A stretch of DNA of 64,000 nt from Streptomyces sp. NBC_01445 (GCF_035918235.1 NZ_CP109485.1:3410001-3474000), one strand, 5' to 3'. Shown: positions 44,790 to 54,410, numbered from the stretch's first letter. Notes: generated by a model from the sequence alone, not told the origin. Made by a program: numbers and translations.

Positions 44790-45599
44790 TTAGGTGATGG
44801 CCGACCCCGGTGGCTGAACAAGGCCGTGCCGATAGGCATACCGCACTGCCTGAGCCCGGTCCTTGAGGCCGGTTTTGGCGAAGAGGTTGTTGATGTGTGT
44901 CTTCACCGTCGCGGTGGAGACATGCAGGGCGCGGGCGATCTCCTGATTGGTGAGCCCCTCGGCGATGAGCCCCAGAACTTCGGCCTCTCGCGCGGTGATT
45001 CCGTCGGGCGGCGCCACGGGCGCGGGGGCCGGCGCCGGCTCCGAAAGACGCTCCAGAAGTCGACGCTGGATCTTCGGGGAAAGGCCCGCGTCACCGGAGA
45101 GCACGTCCTCGACGGCCCGCACGATCTCGTCGCCGCCCGCGTCCTTGGTCAGATAGCCGCGGGCTCCGGCCTTGAGCGCGGGGAACAGCGACTCGTCGTC
45201 CGCGTAGGTGGTCAGGATGACGACCTGGGTTCCGGGGTACTTCGATCGGATGCGCCGCGTCGCCTCCACCCCGTCACAGCGCGGCATACGCAGGTCCATG
45301 AGGACGACGTCCGGGGCGAGTTGGGCAACCAGCGCGACGGCCTCGTCGCCGTCGCCGGCCGCTCCGACGACCTCGATGCCGGGCAGTAGCCCGAGCAGCA
45401 TCACGATGCCTTCGCGCACGACCGTCTGATCATCGGCGACCACCACTCTGGCGTCCCTACGCGCCGCACCGCCCCCTTGCGAACCTGCCGCGTCCGCCGC
45501 GCCTGTCTGCGAACTTTCCGCGTCCGCACCGCCCCTTTGCGAACCTGCCGAGTCCGCCCGGCCATCCGTCCCGTTCGCCCCCGGGTCCGTCCCGTTCAT
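44790..45599 (-). CDS. NarL/LuxR-type response regulator with a repeat-bearing N-terminal extension
   Basis: 269 residues. Receiver domain (about 50-165) with VVADDQ, the phospho-accepting Asp in VVLMDLRMPRCDG, the Thr of ILTTYAD and the Lys of YLTKDAGG; LuxR helix-turn-helix at about 200-260 (ITAREAEVLGLIAEGLTNQE, then STATVKTHINNL). Unusual is an N-terminal extension of about 48 residues rich in Gly/Ala/Ser/Gln, containing three near repeats of ten residues. The ATG overlaps the kinase stop (ATGA), so the pair is coupled. Target genes unknown; the DUF485-symporter operon starts just downstream. Confidence 0.92.
   Translation of the reverse strand: MNGTDPGANGTDGRADSAGSQRGGADAESSQTGAADAAGSQGGGAARRDARVVVADDQTVVREGIVMLLGLLPGIEVVGAAGDGDEAVALVAQLAPDVVLMDLRMPRCDGVEATRRIRSKYPGTQVVILTTYADDESLFPALKAGARGYLTKDAGGDEIVRAVEDVLSGDAGLSPKIQRRLLERLSEPAPAPAPVAPPDGITAREAEVLGLIAEGLTNQEIARALHVSTATVKTHINNLFAKTGLKDRAQAVRYAYRHGLVQPPGSAIT
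45459..45548 (-). repeat. Three 30-base repeats in the response regulator N-terminus
   Basis: The DNA and protein repeat three times, giving AGSQRGGADA, ESSQTGAADA and AGSQGGGAAR (residues 18-47). The unit is a multiple of three, so copy-number change keeps the frame. Confidence 0.75.
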
Positions 45600-46750
45600 G
45601 CGGGTACCTTCAGCTTCACTGCGAAACCCTCCTCGCACGGCCCTGCCACGAGCGTGCCGCCGAGCAGCTCCGCACGCTCCCTCATCCCCAACAGACCGTA
45701 GCCGGAGCCACTGCCAGTGAGCTCCCCCGCCGACGTGGCCGAACCCGAATCCCTTACCTCAAGGGTCACTTCGGCGGTGCCGTACTCCAGTCTCACCTGG
45801 GCCTTCGCGCCGGGCGCGTGCTTGCGTACGTTCGTCAGGGCCTCTTGGGCGACCCTGCGTACTGTCTGTGACGCCTCGACGGACAACGGCCGCCGCACCC
45901 CCTCCACCGAGACCGTCGCGCCGTCCGTGGCGACGAGTTCGCGCAGGAAGTCCTCCAGCGGGGTCATCTCTCCGCGCAGCGCCGAGAGTGCCTGACGTGT
46001 CTCGGTGAGCCCGTCGCGTGCCATGCCACGGGCGGCGACGACGCGCTCGTGGATCTGGTCGAGATCCGCGCCCCGCTCGATGAGCAAACGTGCCGCCTCG
46101 AGGTGGACGAGCTGGGCGGAGAGGCTGTGCGCCAGCACGTCGTGGATCTCCCGCGCGATCCGGGCCCGCTCGGCCAGGGCCGCGGATTCCGCCTCCGCGG
46201 CGCGCGCGGCCCGTTCCTGGCGGAGCAGCCGCTGCGCACTTCCTCTGGCCTCCGCGTCGAGGCGCAGGACGTATCCCGCAAGGCAGAGCCCGATGGTGGT
46301 GACCGCTGTGGTGAACCATGCGTCGTTGTTCAGGACAGCGAACCCGGTGAGCGCGCCGGCGGTGAGAGGAATGGCCGCGACCAGGGGCAGCCGCTCAAGA
46401 GCGGTGACGGCGCAGCCGCACCAGAGGACGAGCGCCGGCCCTCTGAACCCCGCCTGCTCCGCCGCGAATGCCGCGCCCAGCAGGACGGCGAGCAGACCCA
46501 CGGAGGGCCACAGCAGGTGTTCCAGCGTGGTCCGGAAGAACCCCCAGGCCGCGGCGCCGCAGGCGATGAGCGCGACCGGCGCCAGGGCAACGGTCCAGCC
46601 GTGCACGCCACGCTCCGCTGCCGCGGTCCACACGAGAGCGGTGAGCGCGACCGCTCTCACGACGCGAGCAAGGACCCGCCGCGCCCGCGTGAGCCCTTCG
46701 CGGGAGAGCGCCTCCCGCGAGGGCCAGCTGGTCCAGGCTCCGGACGTCAC
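45596..46750 (-). CDS. NarL-partner sensor histidine kinase
   Basis: 384 residues: N-terminal block of about five hydrophobic segments (about 30-160) without a sizeable external domain, then a HisKA_3 dimerisation domain (ERARIAREIHDVLAHSLSAQ, phospho-accepting His) and HATPase (RVAQEALTNVRKH, GSGYGLLGMRERAELLGG). The lack of an external sensor suggests sensing within or at the membrane. The GTG start at 46750 has GGAAGGA seven bases upstream and overlaps the DUF1453 stop by four bases. Second gene of a three-gene operon DUF1453-kinase-regulator. Confidence 0.93.
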   Translation of the reverse strand: MTSGAWTSWPSREALSREGLTRARRVLARVVRAVALTALVWTAAAERGVHGWTVALAPVALIACGAAAWGFFRTTLEHLLWPSVGLLAVLLGAAFAAEQAGFRGPALVLWCGCAVTALERLPLVAAIPLTAGALTGFAVLNNDAWFTTAVTTIGLCLAGYVLRLDAEARGSAQRLLRQERAARAAEAESAALAERARIAREIHDVLAHSLSAQLVHLEAARLLIERGADLDQIHERVVAARGMARDGLTETRQALSALRGEMTPLEDFLRELVATDGATVSVEGVRRPLSVEASQTVRRVAQEALTNVRKHAPGAKAQVRLEYGTAEVTLEVRDSGSATSAGELTGSGSGYGLLGMRERAELLGGTLVAGPCEEGFAVKLKVPA

Positions 46751-47271
46751 ACGCGGTCCTTCCACGACGGCACGGGCACGCCGTCACCGTACGCCCCGGC
46801 CCCCTGGGGTGCAGGCCGCAGGGACTGCGCACGCCAGATGAGGACTCCGGAGCGAACGAGCAGTGTGGCGGCCAGGGCGAGCATGAGCGCGGCGCTGCCC
46901 TGCTTGATACCGAAGGCCGCGCCGGCGGCGTAGAGACCGGCCCGTACGGCGATTCCGACGACCCAGACGGCGCCGCTGGCCTTGGTGCTCTTGCTCCACA
47001 CGGTGCCGTCCTGCGCGGTCCAGATCCGGGTGGTCCAGGCCCAGCCGGCGCCGAGGGCGAGACCGACGAGCAGCTCAAGGCCTATGAGCGAGGCCGAGAG
47101 GGCCTGGTGGTGGGAGTCGAGGAGGTCCGGCTTGCGCAGCGCCATGAAGACGAGCACGGCGGGCACGACCCACCAGCGCTTGTCCATGGTGATCTGCTGC
47201 GCCTTGAACTGACGGACGACCACCAGCACGACGACTGCGATGATCACCAGCACATTGGTGAGCCCGGACAT
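46747..47271 (-). CDS. DUF1453 (CcdC-like) membrane protein
   Basis: 174 residues with about four membrane helices: LTNVLVIIAVVVLVVVRQF, WWVVPAVLVFMAL, LIGLELLVGLALGAGWAW and the final AALMLALAATLLVRSGVLIW. The first helix followed by the conserved QITMDKRWWVVP fits the DUF1453/CcdC-like family, of unknown function. As first gene of the operon with a sensor kinase and response regulator, coupled by a GTGA overlap, it may be an accessory sensor. ATG start. Confidence 0.82.
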   Translation of the reverse strand: MSGLTNVLVIIAVVVLVVVRQFKAQQITMDKRWWVVPAVLVFMALRKPDLLDSHHQALSASLIGLELLVGLALGAGWAWTTRIWTAQDGTVWSKSTKASGAVWVVGIAVRAGLYAAGAAFGIKQGSAALMLALAATLLVRSGVLIWRAQSLRPAPQGAGAYGDGVPVPSWKDRV

Positions 47272-47413
47272 GGTGGCCTCCGACTTTCCGTGACTTCGAG
47301 GATTTCGAGAACTTCGCCGGACGACGCCGAGCAGCGGCGTCGAGCAACGTCTTCGAAGTTACGGAGAAGGCCAGCTCACGGTATCGGAGCTGGGGTGGAT
47401 CGTGGGTGGATCA

Positions 47414-47441
47414 GCCGGCTCCACCCACGGGTGGAGCCGGC
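47414..47441 (-). terminator. Terminator of parE
   Basis: Perfect 13-base arms (GCCGGCTCCACCC and complement), 14 bases past the parE stop. Confidence 0.8.
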
Positions 47442-47454
47442 GTCCGGGTCGCCC

Positions 47455-49590
47455 CTAGGCGTCGATGCGCGAGCGGTCGAGCGTCGCGGCCGAGCTGCTG
47501 ATGAACTCCTTGCGCGGCGCCACGTCCGTGCCCATGAGCAGATCGAAGACCTGCTCCGCGGCGTCCAGCTCGCCGATGTTGATACGGCGCAGCGTGCGGT
47601 GACGCGGGTCCATCGTGGTCTCGGCCAGCTGGTCGGCGTCCATCTCTCCGAGGCCCTTGTAACGCTGGATCGAGTCCTTGTAGCGCACGCCCTTGCGCTG
47701 GTACTCGAGGAGCGTCTCGCGCAGCTCGCGGTCCGAGTACGTGTAGACGTACTTGTCCTGGCCCTTCTTCGGCTGGACGAGCTCGATGCGGTGCAGCGGC
47801 GGCACCGCGGCGAACACGCGGCCCGCCTCGATCATCGGCCGCATGTAGCGCTGGAAGAGGGTCAGGAGCAGGGTGCGGATGTGCGCGCCGTCGACGTCGG
47901 CGTCGACGAGCAGGATGATCTTCCCGTAGCGCGCGGCGTCGATGTCGAAGGTCCGCCCGGACCCGGCTCCTATGACCTGGATGATCGCGCCGCACTCGGC
48001 GTTCTTCAGCATGTCCGACACGGACGACTTCTGAACGTTGAGGATCTTGCCGCGGATCGGCAGCAGCGCCTGGAACTCGGAGTTCCGGGCCAGCTTGGCG
48101 GTGCCGAGCGCGGAGTCCCCCTCGACGATGAAGAGCTCGCTGCGCTCCACGTCGTCGCTGCGGCAGTCCGCCAGCTTGGCCGGCAGCGACGACGACTCGA
48201 GGGCCGTCTTCCTGCGCTGCGCGTCCTTGTGCTGGCGGGCCGCGATCCGCGTACGGGCCGCGGCGACGGCCTTCTCCATGACGGCGCGGGCCTGGGCCTT
48301 CGCGTCGCGCTTGGTGGAGGTCAGGAACGCTTTGAGCTCCTTGGCCACGACGTTCGCGACGATCCTGTTGGCCGCCGAGGTGCCGAGCACCTCCTTGGTC
48401 TGGCCCTCGAACTGCGGCTCGGCGAGACGCACCGTGACGACGGCCGTGAGGCCCTCGAGGGCGTCGTCCTTGACGACGTCGTCCTCGGCGACGCGCAGTA
48501 GTTTCTGGGAGCGCAGCACCTCGTTCATCGTCTTGGTGAGCGAGCGCTCGAAGCCACTCACGTGGGTGCCGCCCTTGGGGGTGGCGATGATGTTGACGAA
48601 CGACCTGAGTGTCGTGTCGTAGCCGGTGCCCCAGCGCATCGCGATGTCCACAGCGAGCTCGCGGGTGACCTCGGTCGGCGTCATCTGACCGTGGTCGTCG
48701 AGGACCGGGACGGTCTCCTTGAAGGTGCCCTGTCCGGAGAAGCGGAGGACATCGCAGACCGGCTTGTCGGCGGCGAGGTACTCGCAGAATTCGCTGATAC
48801 CGCCGTCGAAGCGGAAGGATTCCTCGCCCTTGCTGCCGCCGTCACCGAGCCCGTACTCGTCGCGCACGACGATGGTCAGGCCCGGCACGAGGAACGCGGT
48901 CTGGCGGGCGCGCTGGTGCAGGTTCTCCAGGGAGAGCTTGGCGTCCTTGAGGAAGATCTGGCGGTCGGCCCAGTAGCGCACGCGCGTGCCGGTGCGGTTC
49001 TTCGGGATCCGCTTGACCTTGCTGAGCCGCGCGGCCGAGTCGAAGGTCGCGTCGGGTCCCGGCTTGGCGAAGGCGCCGGGGACACCGCGGCGGAAGCTGA
49101 TGGCGTGCGTGTTCCCGCCTCGGTCGACCTCGACGTCGAGCCGCGCGGAGAGCGCGTTCACCACGGAGGCGCCCACGCCGTGCAGGCCGCCGGAGGCCGC
49201 GTAGGAGCCTCCGCCGAACTTGCCGCCCGCGTGCAGCTTGGTCATGACGACCTCGACCCCGGAGAGCCCGGTCTTCGGCTCGACGTCCACGGGGATGCCG
49301 CGGCCGTTGTCCCGCACCTCTACGGATGCGTCGTCGTGGAGGATGACCTCGATGTGGTCGCAATAGCCTCCGAGGGCCTCATCGACGGAGTTGTCGATGA
49401 TTTCCCAGAGGCAGTGCATCAGGCCACGGCTGTCCGTCGACCCGATGTACATGCCAGGGCGCTTGCGTACGGCCTCGAGCCCCTCAAGGACGAGCAGGTG
49501 CCGCGCGGTGTAGTTGGAACTGTCCTTGTCCACGATGCCGCCTGCTCCGGTCAGCAGCGCTGTGGACGGCACGGACGTTTCGGCGGTCAC
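47455..49590 (-). CDS. parE: DNA topoisomerase IV subunit B
   Basis: ATPase subunit of topoisomerase IV, 711 residues. GHKL ATPase (about 30-240) with IIDNSVDEALGGY, the ADP-binding DNGRGIPVD and GLHGVGASVVNALS; transducer domain (to about 430); TOPRIM domain with FIVEGDSALG (Glu) and LLVDADVDGAHIRTLLLTL (the Asp pair for Mg); C-terminal YKGLGEMDADQL block. No extra insert like that of E. coli GyrB. The ATG start gives an N-terminal extension of about 25 residues before the ATPase. Its partner parC is at 27830. It has its own terminator and a 440-base upstream region. Confidence 0.94.
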   Translation of the reverse strand: MTAETSVPSTALLTGAGGIVDKDSSNYTARHLLVLEGLEAVRKRPGMYIGSTDSRGLMHCLWEIIDNSVDEALGGYCDHIEVILHDDASVEVRDNGRGIPVDVEPKTGLSGVEVVMTKLHAGGKFGGGSYAASGGLHGVGASVVNALSARLDVEVDRGGNTHAISFRRGVPGAFAKPGPDATFDSAARLSKVKRIPKNRTGTRVRYWADRQIFLKDAKLSLENLHQRARQTAFLVPGLTIVVRDEYGLGDGGSKGEESFRFDGGISEFCEYLAADKPVCDVLRFSGQGTFKETVPVLDDHGQMTPTEVTRELAVDIAMRWGTGYDTTLRSFVNIIATPKGGTHVSGFERSLTKTMNEVLRSQKLLRVAEDDVVKDDALEGLTAVVTVRLAEPQFEGQTKEVLGTSAANRIVANVVAKELKAFLTSTKRDAKAQARAVMEKAVAAARTRIAARQHKDAQRRKTALESSSLPAKLADCRSDDVERSELFIVEGDSALGTAKLARNSEFQALLPIRGKILNVQKSSVSDMLKNAECGAIIQVIGAGSGRTFDIDAARYGKIILLVDADVDGAHIRTLLLTLFQRYMRPMIEAGRVFAAVPPLHRIELVQPKKGQDKYVYTYSDRELRETLLEYQRKGVRYKDSIQRYKGLGEMDADQLAETTMDPRHRTLRRINIGELDAAEQVFDLLMGTDVAPRKEFISSSAATLDRSRIDA

Positions 49591-50030
49591 GCAGTTCGCT
49601 CCTCGCTGAATTTCAGTTGGAACCCTTTTGGGTAAGGGGTCGGCTTCGGTCGCCGCTCAGAGGGTACCGAGGCCTGGTAGAGCCGATGTAACGCAACCCT
49701 CGCCTCTGCCCAGACTAGTCCAGCATCGTATGCATGTTCGATCCCTCGATGGGGTGAAGCACACATCACGTTCCCTTTGGCGCATGAACCATTTAGGCTC
49801 CGGGCACGTCCTCATGAACAACCGACAAGCCAGTCGGCGAGGACCGACCCTGACGGAACGCGCGAACCCGTAAGACACGTAAGAGACGCAATACGGCCCA
49901 TTCGCCGCCAACCGGCAGCAGACAGCCCCTCGGAAAGATTTTTCGAGGAAAAGCCACGAGCGGGAACGTTTTCGGCCTGGTTGGATGTTGACCCTGGTAC
50001 GACAGCTCGTCGAGCTAGAGAAGAGGCGAC
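49591..50030. other. 440-base divergent promoter region between parE and the DUF7455 gene
   Basis: No gene seen. A TTGACC (49988-49993) lies about 38 bases upstream of the DUF7455 start, but I cannot pair it with a convincing -10. CGTAAGA / CGTAAGAG occur as a short direct repeat at about 49869-49888. Confidence 0.5.
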
Positions 50031-50261
50031 GTGACTACTGTTCTGACCCCCGCGAGCCCACTGACGGCCGCTGACCGCTGTGACCGTTGCGGCGCCCAGG
50101 CGTACCTTCGTGTCGTCCTCATCAGCGGTGGTGAACTGCTCTTCTGCGCCCACCATGGCCGCAAGTTCGAGCCGGAACTCAAGAAGATCGCCGCTGAGAT
50201 ACAGGACGAGACGGAGCGCTTGACCGCCGCTCCGGTAAGCGCCGAAACCGAGGAACGCTGA
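50031..50261 (+). CDS. DUF7455 small zinc-ribbon protein
   Basis: 76 residues. A CxxC pair (DRCDRCGAQAYLRVVL) and a CxxH (LFCAHHGRKF) about 22 residues on make a likely single zinc ribbon; a helix (EPELKKIAAEIQDETERL) follows. Conserved next to parE and hrdB in Streptomyces, as I recall; function unknown. The GTG start has AGAGG seven bases upstream. It is a short single-gene unit with a terminator. Confidence 0.85.
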   Translation: MTTVLTPASPLTAADRCDRCGAQAYLRVVLISGGELLFCAHHGRKFEPELKKIAAEIQDETERLTAAPVSAETEER

Positions 50262-50305
50262 CACCTCGCACAACGACGAGCCAGCTCCGGCCCAGGCCGG
50301 TGATC

Positions 50306-50340
50306 GGGCGGCCATCCCTGCACCACAGGGGTGGCCGCCC
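50306..50340 (+). terminator. Terminator of the DUF7455 gene
   Basis: 15-base arms (GGGCGGCCATCCCTG and complement with one G-T pair), 5-base loop. It may also stop transcripts from the protease gene on the other strand (stop at 50387). Confidence 0.8.
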
Positions 50341-50386
50341 GTCCTCGCATCAGGCCCACATATGCCCGTGAGGCGCCCTGAGCGCC

Positions 50387-51217
50387 TCAGACAGGCTTCG
50401 GCATGACGCGCCTTACCTCCGACACCCGGGTGTAGACGCCGGGGCTTCCACGGCGCCCACAGCCGTTCCCCCACGACACGAGCCCGATCAGGCGCCCGCG
50501 CGCCACGAGAGGGCCACCGCTGTCCCCCTGGCAGGCATCCCGCCCGCCCTGCGGCGCCCCCGCACACAGCATCGTGCGAGCGAGGAACGCTCCCTCAGGG
50601 CCGCCCGGATAGGCCTCCTTGCACACGGAACCACCGAACACCTGCACATCCGACGCCCGCAGCATGGTCGCGTAGTCACCGGCCCCGGTGGTGTCGCCCC
50701 AGCCGTAGACAGCGGCGCCGGTCCCGGCCGCGTACACAGAGTCCCCTGCTCCCGCCATCGGGATCACGTACCTGTCGGGTAGTGGCGCGTCCAGTGTGAC
50801 GATCGCCACATCCCCGGAGTTGGTCTCGGGGTTGTAGTCGGGGTTGACCCAGGTGCGGCGCACCCGGATCTCCACGCCCGACCGGGTCCGCAGGTCATCA
50901 CGCCCCGCGATGACCTTGAAGTCAGCCACGGCGCGCCGCGTGGCGCCGAGGACCTCTGGGCCAAGGCAGTGGGCGGCGGTCATGACTGTCGACCGCCCGA
51001 CCACGACGCCCCCGCAGAACTGCCCGGATCGCGTACCCCCGAACCGGTCACGACTGGAGAGCGCCACCACCCACGGACTGTCGGCCACCCGGACCGGCCG
51101 GCCCCCGATGACGACACTGTCCGCCGCTGACGGGGCGGGGGAGGCCAGGGGCAGCAAGGCCGCCGCCGCCAGCAGGGCAGGTGCCCGGAACAGCGTTCGG
51201 GCGAAGGGGCGACGCAT
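50387..51217 (-). CDS. Secreted trypsin-like serine protease
   Basis: 276 residues, chymotrypsin fold (S1). Signal peptide of about 32 residues ([20 protein letters not shown]), a short propeptide, mature start near VVIGGRPV. The catalytic triad is complete: TAAHC (His), SGDVAIVTL (Asp), CQGDSGGP (Ser). The specificity pocket residue in [11 protein letters not shown] is Asp, as in trypsin, so cleavage after Arg/Lys is expected. Cysteines pair as in trypsins (FCGG ... AHC; MLCAG, CQGD, NGCG). The ATG has GAGGACA upstream. Single gene. Confidence 0.94.
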   Translation of the reverse strand: MRRPFARTLFRAPALLAAAALLPLASPAPSAADSVVIGGRPVRVADSPWVVALSSRDRFGGTRSGQFCGGVVVGRSTVMTAAHCLGPEVLGATRRAVADFKVIAGRDDLRTRSGVEIRVRRTWVNPDYNPETNSGDVAIVTLDAPLPDRYVIPMAGAGDSVYAAGTGAAVYGWGDTTGAGDYATMLRASDVQVFGGSVCKEAYPGGPEGAFLARTMLCAGAPQGGRDACQGDSGGPLVARGRLIGLVSWGNGCGRRGSPGVYTRVSEVRRVMPKPV

Positions 51218-51290
51218 TCTGTGTCCTCACTCTGGGTTGTATCGACCCACCCAGCGTGAGTGAACTTCGTGCGTCATGCACACGAGCACA

Positions 51291-51329
51291 TCGAAGGGCC
51301 CGGCCCCCACAGGGGGCCGGGCCCTTCGA
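51291..51329. terminator. Terminator of hrdB
   Basis: Perfect 18-base arms (TCGAAGGGCCCGGCCCCC and complement) with a 3-base loop, 43 bases past the hrdB stop and upstream of the protease gene on the same strand. Confidence 0.88.
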
Positions 51330-51371
51330 TGACGGACCTACCGACCGGATCCGGTCCGGGCGGTCGCGCTT

Positions 51372-52901
51372 CTAGTCCAGGTAGTCGCGCAGCACCTGCG
51401 AGCGCGACGGGTGACGCAGCTTCGACATCGTCTTGGACTCGATCTGACGGATCCGCTCACGCGTGACGCCGTAGACCTTGCCGATCTCGTCGAGGGTCTT
51501 CGGCTGACCGTCGGTGAGACCGAAACGCATCGAGACGACGCCCGCCTCGCGCTCCGACAGGGTGTCGAGGACGGAGTGCAGCTGCTCCTGGAGGAGCGTG
51601 AAGCTGACCGCGTCGGCCGGCACGACTGCCTCGGAGTCCTCGATGAGGTCACCGAACTCGCTGTCGCCGTCCTCACCCAGGGGGGTGTGGAGGGAGATCG
51701 GCTCGCGGCCGTATTTCTGGACCTCGATGACCTTCTCCGGGGTCATGTCGAGTTCCTTGGCCAGCTCTTCCGGGGTGGGCTCGCGGCCCAGGTCCTGGAG
51801 CATCTGACGCTGCACGCGCGCGAGCTTGTTGATGACCTCGACCATGTGCACCGGGATACGGATGGTGCGGGCCTGGTCGGCCATCGCGCGGGTGATCGCC
51901 TGGCGGATCCACCACGTCGCGTACGTGGAGAACTTGTAGCCCTTGGTGTAGTCGAACTTCTCGACCGCGCGGATCAGACCGAGGTTGCCCTCCTGGATCA
52001 GGTCCAGGAAGAGCATGCCGCGGCCGGTGTAACGCTTGGCCAGGGAGACCACCAGACGGAGGTTGGCCTCCAGGAGGTGGTTCTTGGCGCGGCGGCCGTC
52101 CTCGGCGATGATCTCCAGCTCGCGCTTGAGCTTCGGCGCGAGCTTGTCGGCGTTGGCGAGCTTGTCCTCGGCGAACAGGCCGGCCTCGATGCGCTTGGCG
52201 AGCTCGACCTCCTGCTCGGCGTTGAGCAGCGGGACCTTACCGATCTGCTTCAGGTAGTCCTTGACGGGGTCGGCGGTGGCGCCGGCCGCGGCGACCTGCT
52301 GCGCGGGCGCGTCGTCCTCGTCCTCGTCGGACAGGACGAAGCCCTGCGCGCCCTCCTCGCCGGGCTCGCCTTCGGCCTTGGCCGTGCCGGGGGTCTCCTC
52401 GGCCTCGTCGTCGGCCTCGTCGTCCTTCTTGCCGGACGTCTTCTTCGTCGCCGCCTTCTTGGCGACGGTCTTCTTGGCGGCGGCCTTCTTGGCCGTCGTC
52501 TTCTTGGCTGCGACCTTCTTGGGTTCGGCGTCCTCAGCCTCGGCCTCCACGGCCGGGGACTCGGGGGTGGCCGTGGCAGCGACCTTCTTCGCCGTGACCG
52601 TCTTGGCAGCGACGGTCTTGGTGGCGGTGCGCTTGACCGGGCTCTTAGCTGCGACGCTCTTGCGGGGGCGCTTCGGCTCCGCGGCACTGACCATCAGCGT
52701 CACACCCTCTTCCTCGAGGATCTGGTTGAGGCTGCGCAGAACGTTCTTCCACTGAGTGGCCGGAATCTGGTCGGCCTCGAAGGCACGGCGCACGTCGTCG
52801 CCGGCGATCTGGCCATCAGCCTTTCCCCGCTCAATGAGCGCCATGACAGAGACGGACTCGGCGATCTCCGGCGGGAGCGTACGGGATGTGCTGGCCGACA
52901 C
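51372..52901 (-). CDS. hrdB: Principal RNA polymerase sigma factor HrdB
   Basis: The housekeeping sigma-70 factor, 509 residues. N-terminal region (1-70) with the HrdB-typical [21 protein letters not shown]; a long lysine/alanine linker (about 75-170) followed by an acidic patch; region 1.2 ([20 protein letters not shown]); region 2 ([20 protein letters not shown] and [17 protein letters not shown]); region 3; region 4 helix-turn-helix ([20 protein letters not shown]). The GTG start with AGAGG upstream gives the known N-terminus [12 protein letters not shown]. HrdB is essential in Streptomyces. The 459-base upstream region holds its promoter. Confidence 0.98.
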   Translation of the reverse strand: MSASTSRTLPPEIAESVSVMALIERGKADGQIAGDDVRRAFEADQIPATQWKNVLRSLNQILEEEGVTLMVSAAEPKRPRKSVAAKSPVKRTATKTVAAKTVTAKKVAATATPESPAVEAEAEDAEPKKVAAKKTTAKKAAAKKTVAKKAATKKTSGKKDDEADDEAEETPGTAKAEGEPGEEGAQGFVLSDEDEDDAPAQQVAAAGATADPVKDYLKQIGKVPLLNAEQEVELAKRIEAGLFAEDKLANADKLAPKLKRELEIIAEDGRRAKNHLLEANLRLVVSLAKRYTGRGMLFLDLIQEGNLGLIRAVEKFDYTKGYKFSTYATWWIRQAITRAMADQARTIRIPVHMVEVINKLARVQRQMLQDLGREPTPEELAKELDMTPEKVIEVQKYGREPISLHTPLGEDGDSEFGDLIEDSEAVVPADAVSFTLLQEQLHSVLDTLSEREAGVVSMRFGLTDGQPKTLDEIGKVYGVTRERIRQIESKTMSKLRHPSRSQVLRDYLD

Positions 52902-53129
52902 GAACAACCTCTCGGAACGTTGGAAAACGGCTTCCGGCCCCGTCCTGTGAGGACCGGAGCCGACGACCGCCGACTTGGGGATGGGCCGACGGCGTGGGCG
53001 GGGGCCGGGGAGATGGACAGCGCCATACGCGGCTGCTGTATTCCCTCCTCGACTGTCGCCTCTTAGGTCATCGCGCTGTTCCGAGGAGCGTTACGCCCAA
53101 TCTGCGTGGCCCGAGTCACACCCCGTAAG

Positions 53130-53157
53130 CGGTCAAAAACTAATGGATACGGTCAAA
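53130..53157 (-). promoter_or_regulatory. Direct repeat in the hrdB upstream region
   Basis: TTTGACCG occurs twice on the hrdB strand (53157-53150 and 53137-53130), exactly 20 bases apart, 230-250 bases before the hrdB start. The two may be -35-like elements or binding sites of a regulator (hrdB of S. griseus is driven by the ECF sigma factor ShbA). The remaining part of the gap 52902-53360 has no gene. Confidence 0.4.
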
Positions 53158-53209
53158 CATGGCCACTCTTTGAGTACCCAGCTCGAACCGGCGGAACTCA
53201 TGGTCCACG

Positions 53210-53267
53210 CATATGTCGCCGGATCGCGCCAGGTCCGGGGGGATCAGGCGCGATCCGGCGACACATG
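53210..53267 (-). terminator. Long hairpin, probable terminator of the GntR gene
   Basis: Arms of 21 bases with a single mismatch (TGTCGCCGGATCGCGCC core and its complement) and a 16-base loop, 94 bases past the GntR stop. No T run. Confidence 0.65.
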
Positions 53268-53360
53268 AGGAACAGATGGTGGGCGCACCCGGACCGTGCG
53301 GTGCATCGGACACCGGGGGCCTGCACCGAGGCGCCGATCACCGAATCGCCGTGGAAGGCG

Positions 53361-54248
53361 TCAGTGCTCGCGGGGCGCGGGGACCACACGTTCGACATCG
53401 GGGTGGACGGTGAGCAGCTGCCGCATGGCGGCCTCCGCGCCCGTGCCGTCACCCGCGGCGAGGGCGTCGGCGATCCGGCTGTGGTGGGCGACGGCCACCT
53501 CGTTCGGACGGTCGCAGCCCGTGACGGGCCCCCCGGAGACCTGGAGGGCCGCGGAGACGATGCCGGACAGGTGCTCCAGCATCCGGTTGCCCGCGAGCTG
53601 GATGAGCAGGGAGTGGAACTCGGCGTCGGCGCGGGCGAAGGTGATCGGGTCGCCCTGACCCAGGGCGTGCCCCATGATCTCGACCATGTCGGTGAGCCGC
53701 TGCTGGACGTCCTCACGGCCGTGTCCGGCCGCGAGCCGGGCGGCGAGGGGCTCGATCGTCCAGCGCAACTCGTTCAGCTCCCGGCGCTGGTCATCGCGCT
53801 GCGGGCCGAAGGCGCGCCATTCGATGATGTCCGGGTCGAGCAGGTTCCAGTCACTGACGGGGCGGACGCGGGTGCCGACATTGGGACGGGCGCTGACCAG
53901 GCCCTTGGCCTCGAGGACGCGGAGCGACTCGCGGACGACGGTGCGGGACACCTCGAATCGCTGGCCGATCTCCTCGGGGACGAGCGGGCGGTCCGCGCCA
54001 AGGTCCCCGGAAACGATCATCTGACCCAGCTGCTGGACGAGCTGGCCGTGCAGGCCGCGGCCGCGGCTGCCGGCGGCACGCCGCCCCATCCGGCCGAGGT
54101 CCTGATCCGCGACATCCCAAACAGGGGCGCCGACACGGTCGGCACCATTGGCCTCCCCATAGGGGTAACGGTCGAGTTCGCCCGGGCCGCTCAGGCCGGA
54201 GTCGGCGGAGCGGGCGGCGGTCATCATGGTGTGCGCAAGGGTACTCAC
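53361..54248 (-). CDS. GntR-family regulator, FadR (FCD) subfamily
   Basis: 295 residues. An unusually long N-terminal segment of about 60 residues precedes the winged helix (about 62-130; HGQLVQQLGQMIVSGDLGAD ... SRTVVRESLRVLEAKGLV). A linker with NLLDPDIIEWRAFG and the helical FCD domain follow (AEFHSLLIQLAGN with metal ligands, AHHSRIADALAAGD). This type often controls sugar-acid catabolism (gluconate, galactonate), but no such gene is adjacent. The GTG start at 54248 is a choice: no good ribosome binding site is visible, and ATG codons lie seven codons downstream. Confidence 0.85.
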   Translation of the reverse strand: MSTLAHTMMTAARSADSGLSGPGELDRYPYGEANGADRVGAPVWDVADQDLGRMGRRAAGSRGRGLHGQLVQQLGQMIVSGDLGADRPLVPEEIGQRFEVSRTVVRESLRVLEAKGLVSARPNVGTRVRPVSDWNLLDPDIIEWRAFGPQRDDQRRELNELRWTIEPLAARLAAGHGREDVQQRLTDMVEIMGHALGQGDPITFARADAEFHSLLIQLAGNRMLEHLSGIVSAALQVSGGPVTGCDRPNEVAVAHHSRIADALAAGDGTGAEAAMRQLLTVHPDVERVVPAPREH

Positions 54249-54410
54249 GGATCTGTTGTCGGCGCCGCTCCCAAGTCCCTTGAGGTCTTTGGTGAAAAGC
54301 ACACGAAAGGGTGATCGCTTACCTCGTCGCAATTGACGCCTTATCGGACGGAAATAGGCGATCATCGCGGAGTTGTGCGCGTGGCCGGACCGGAAGGCGC
54401 CGGACGGTCG

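Noticed and set aside
44790..50261. A defence or toxin-antitoxin system around the small genes
   Set aside because: The small genes (DUF1453, DUF7455) are coupled to a kinase or stand alone with terminators; none has toxin or defence motifs.
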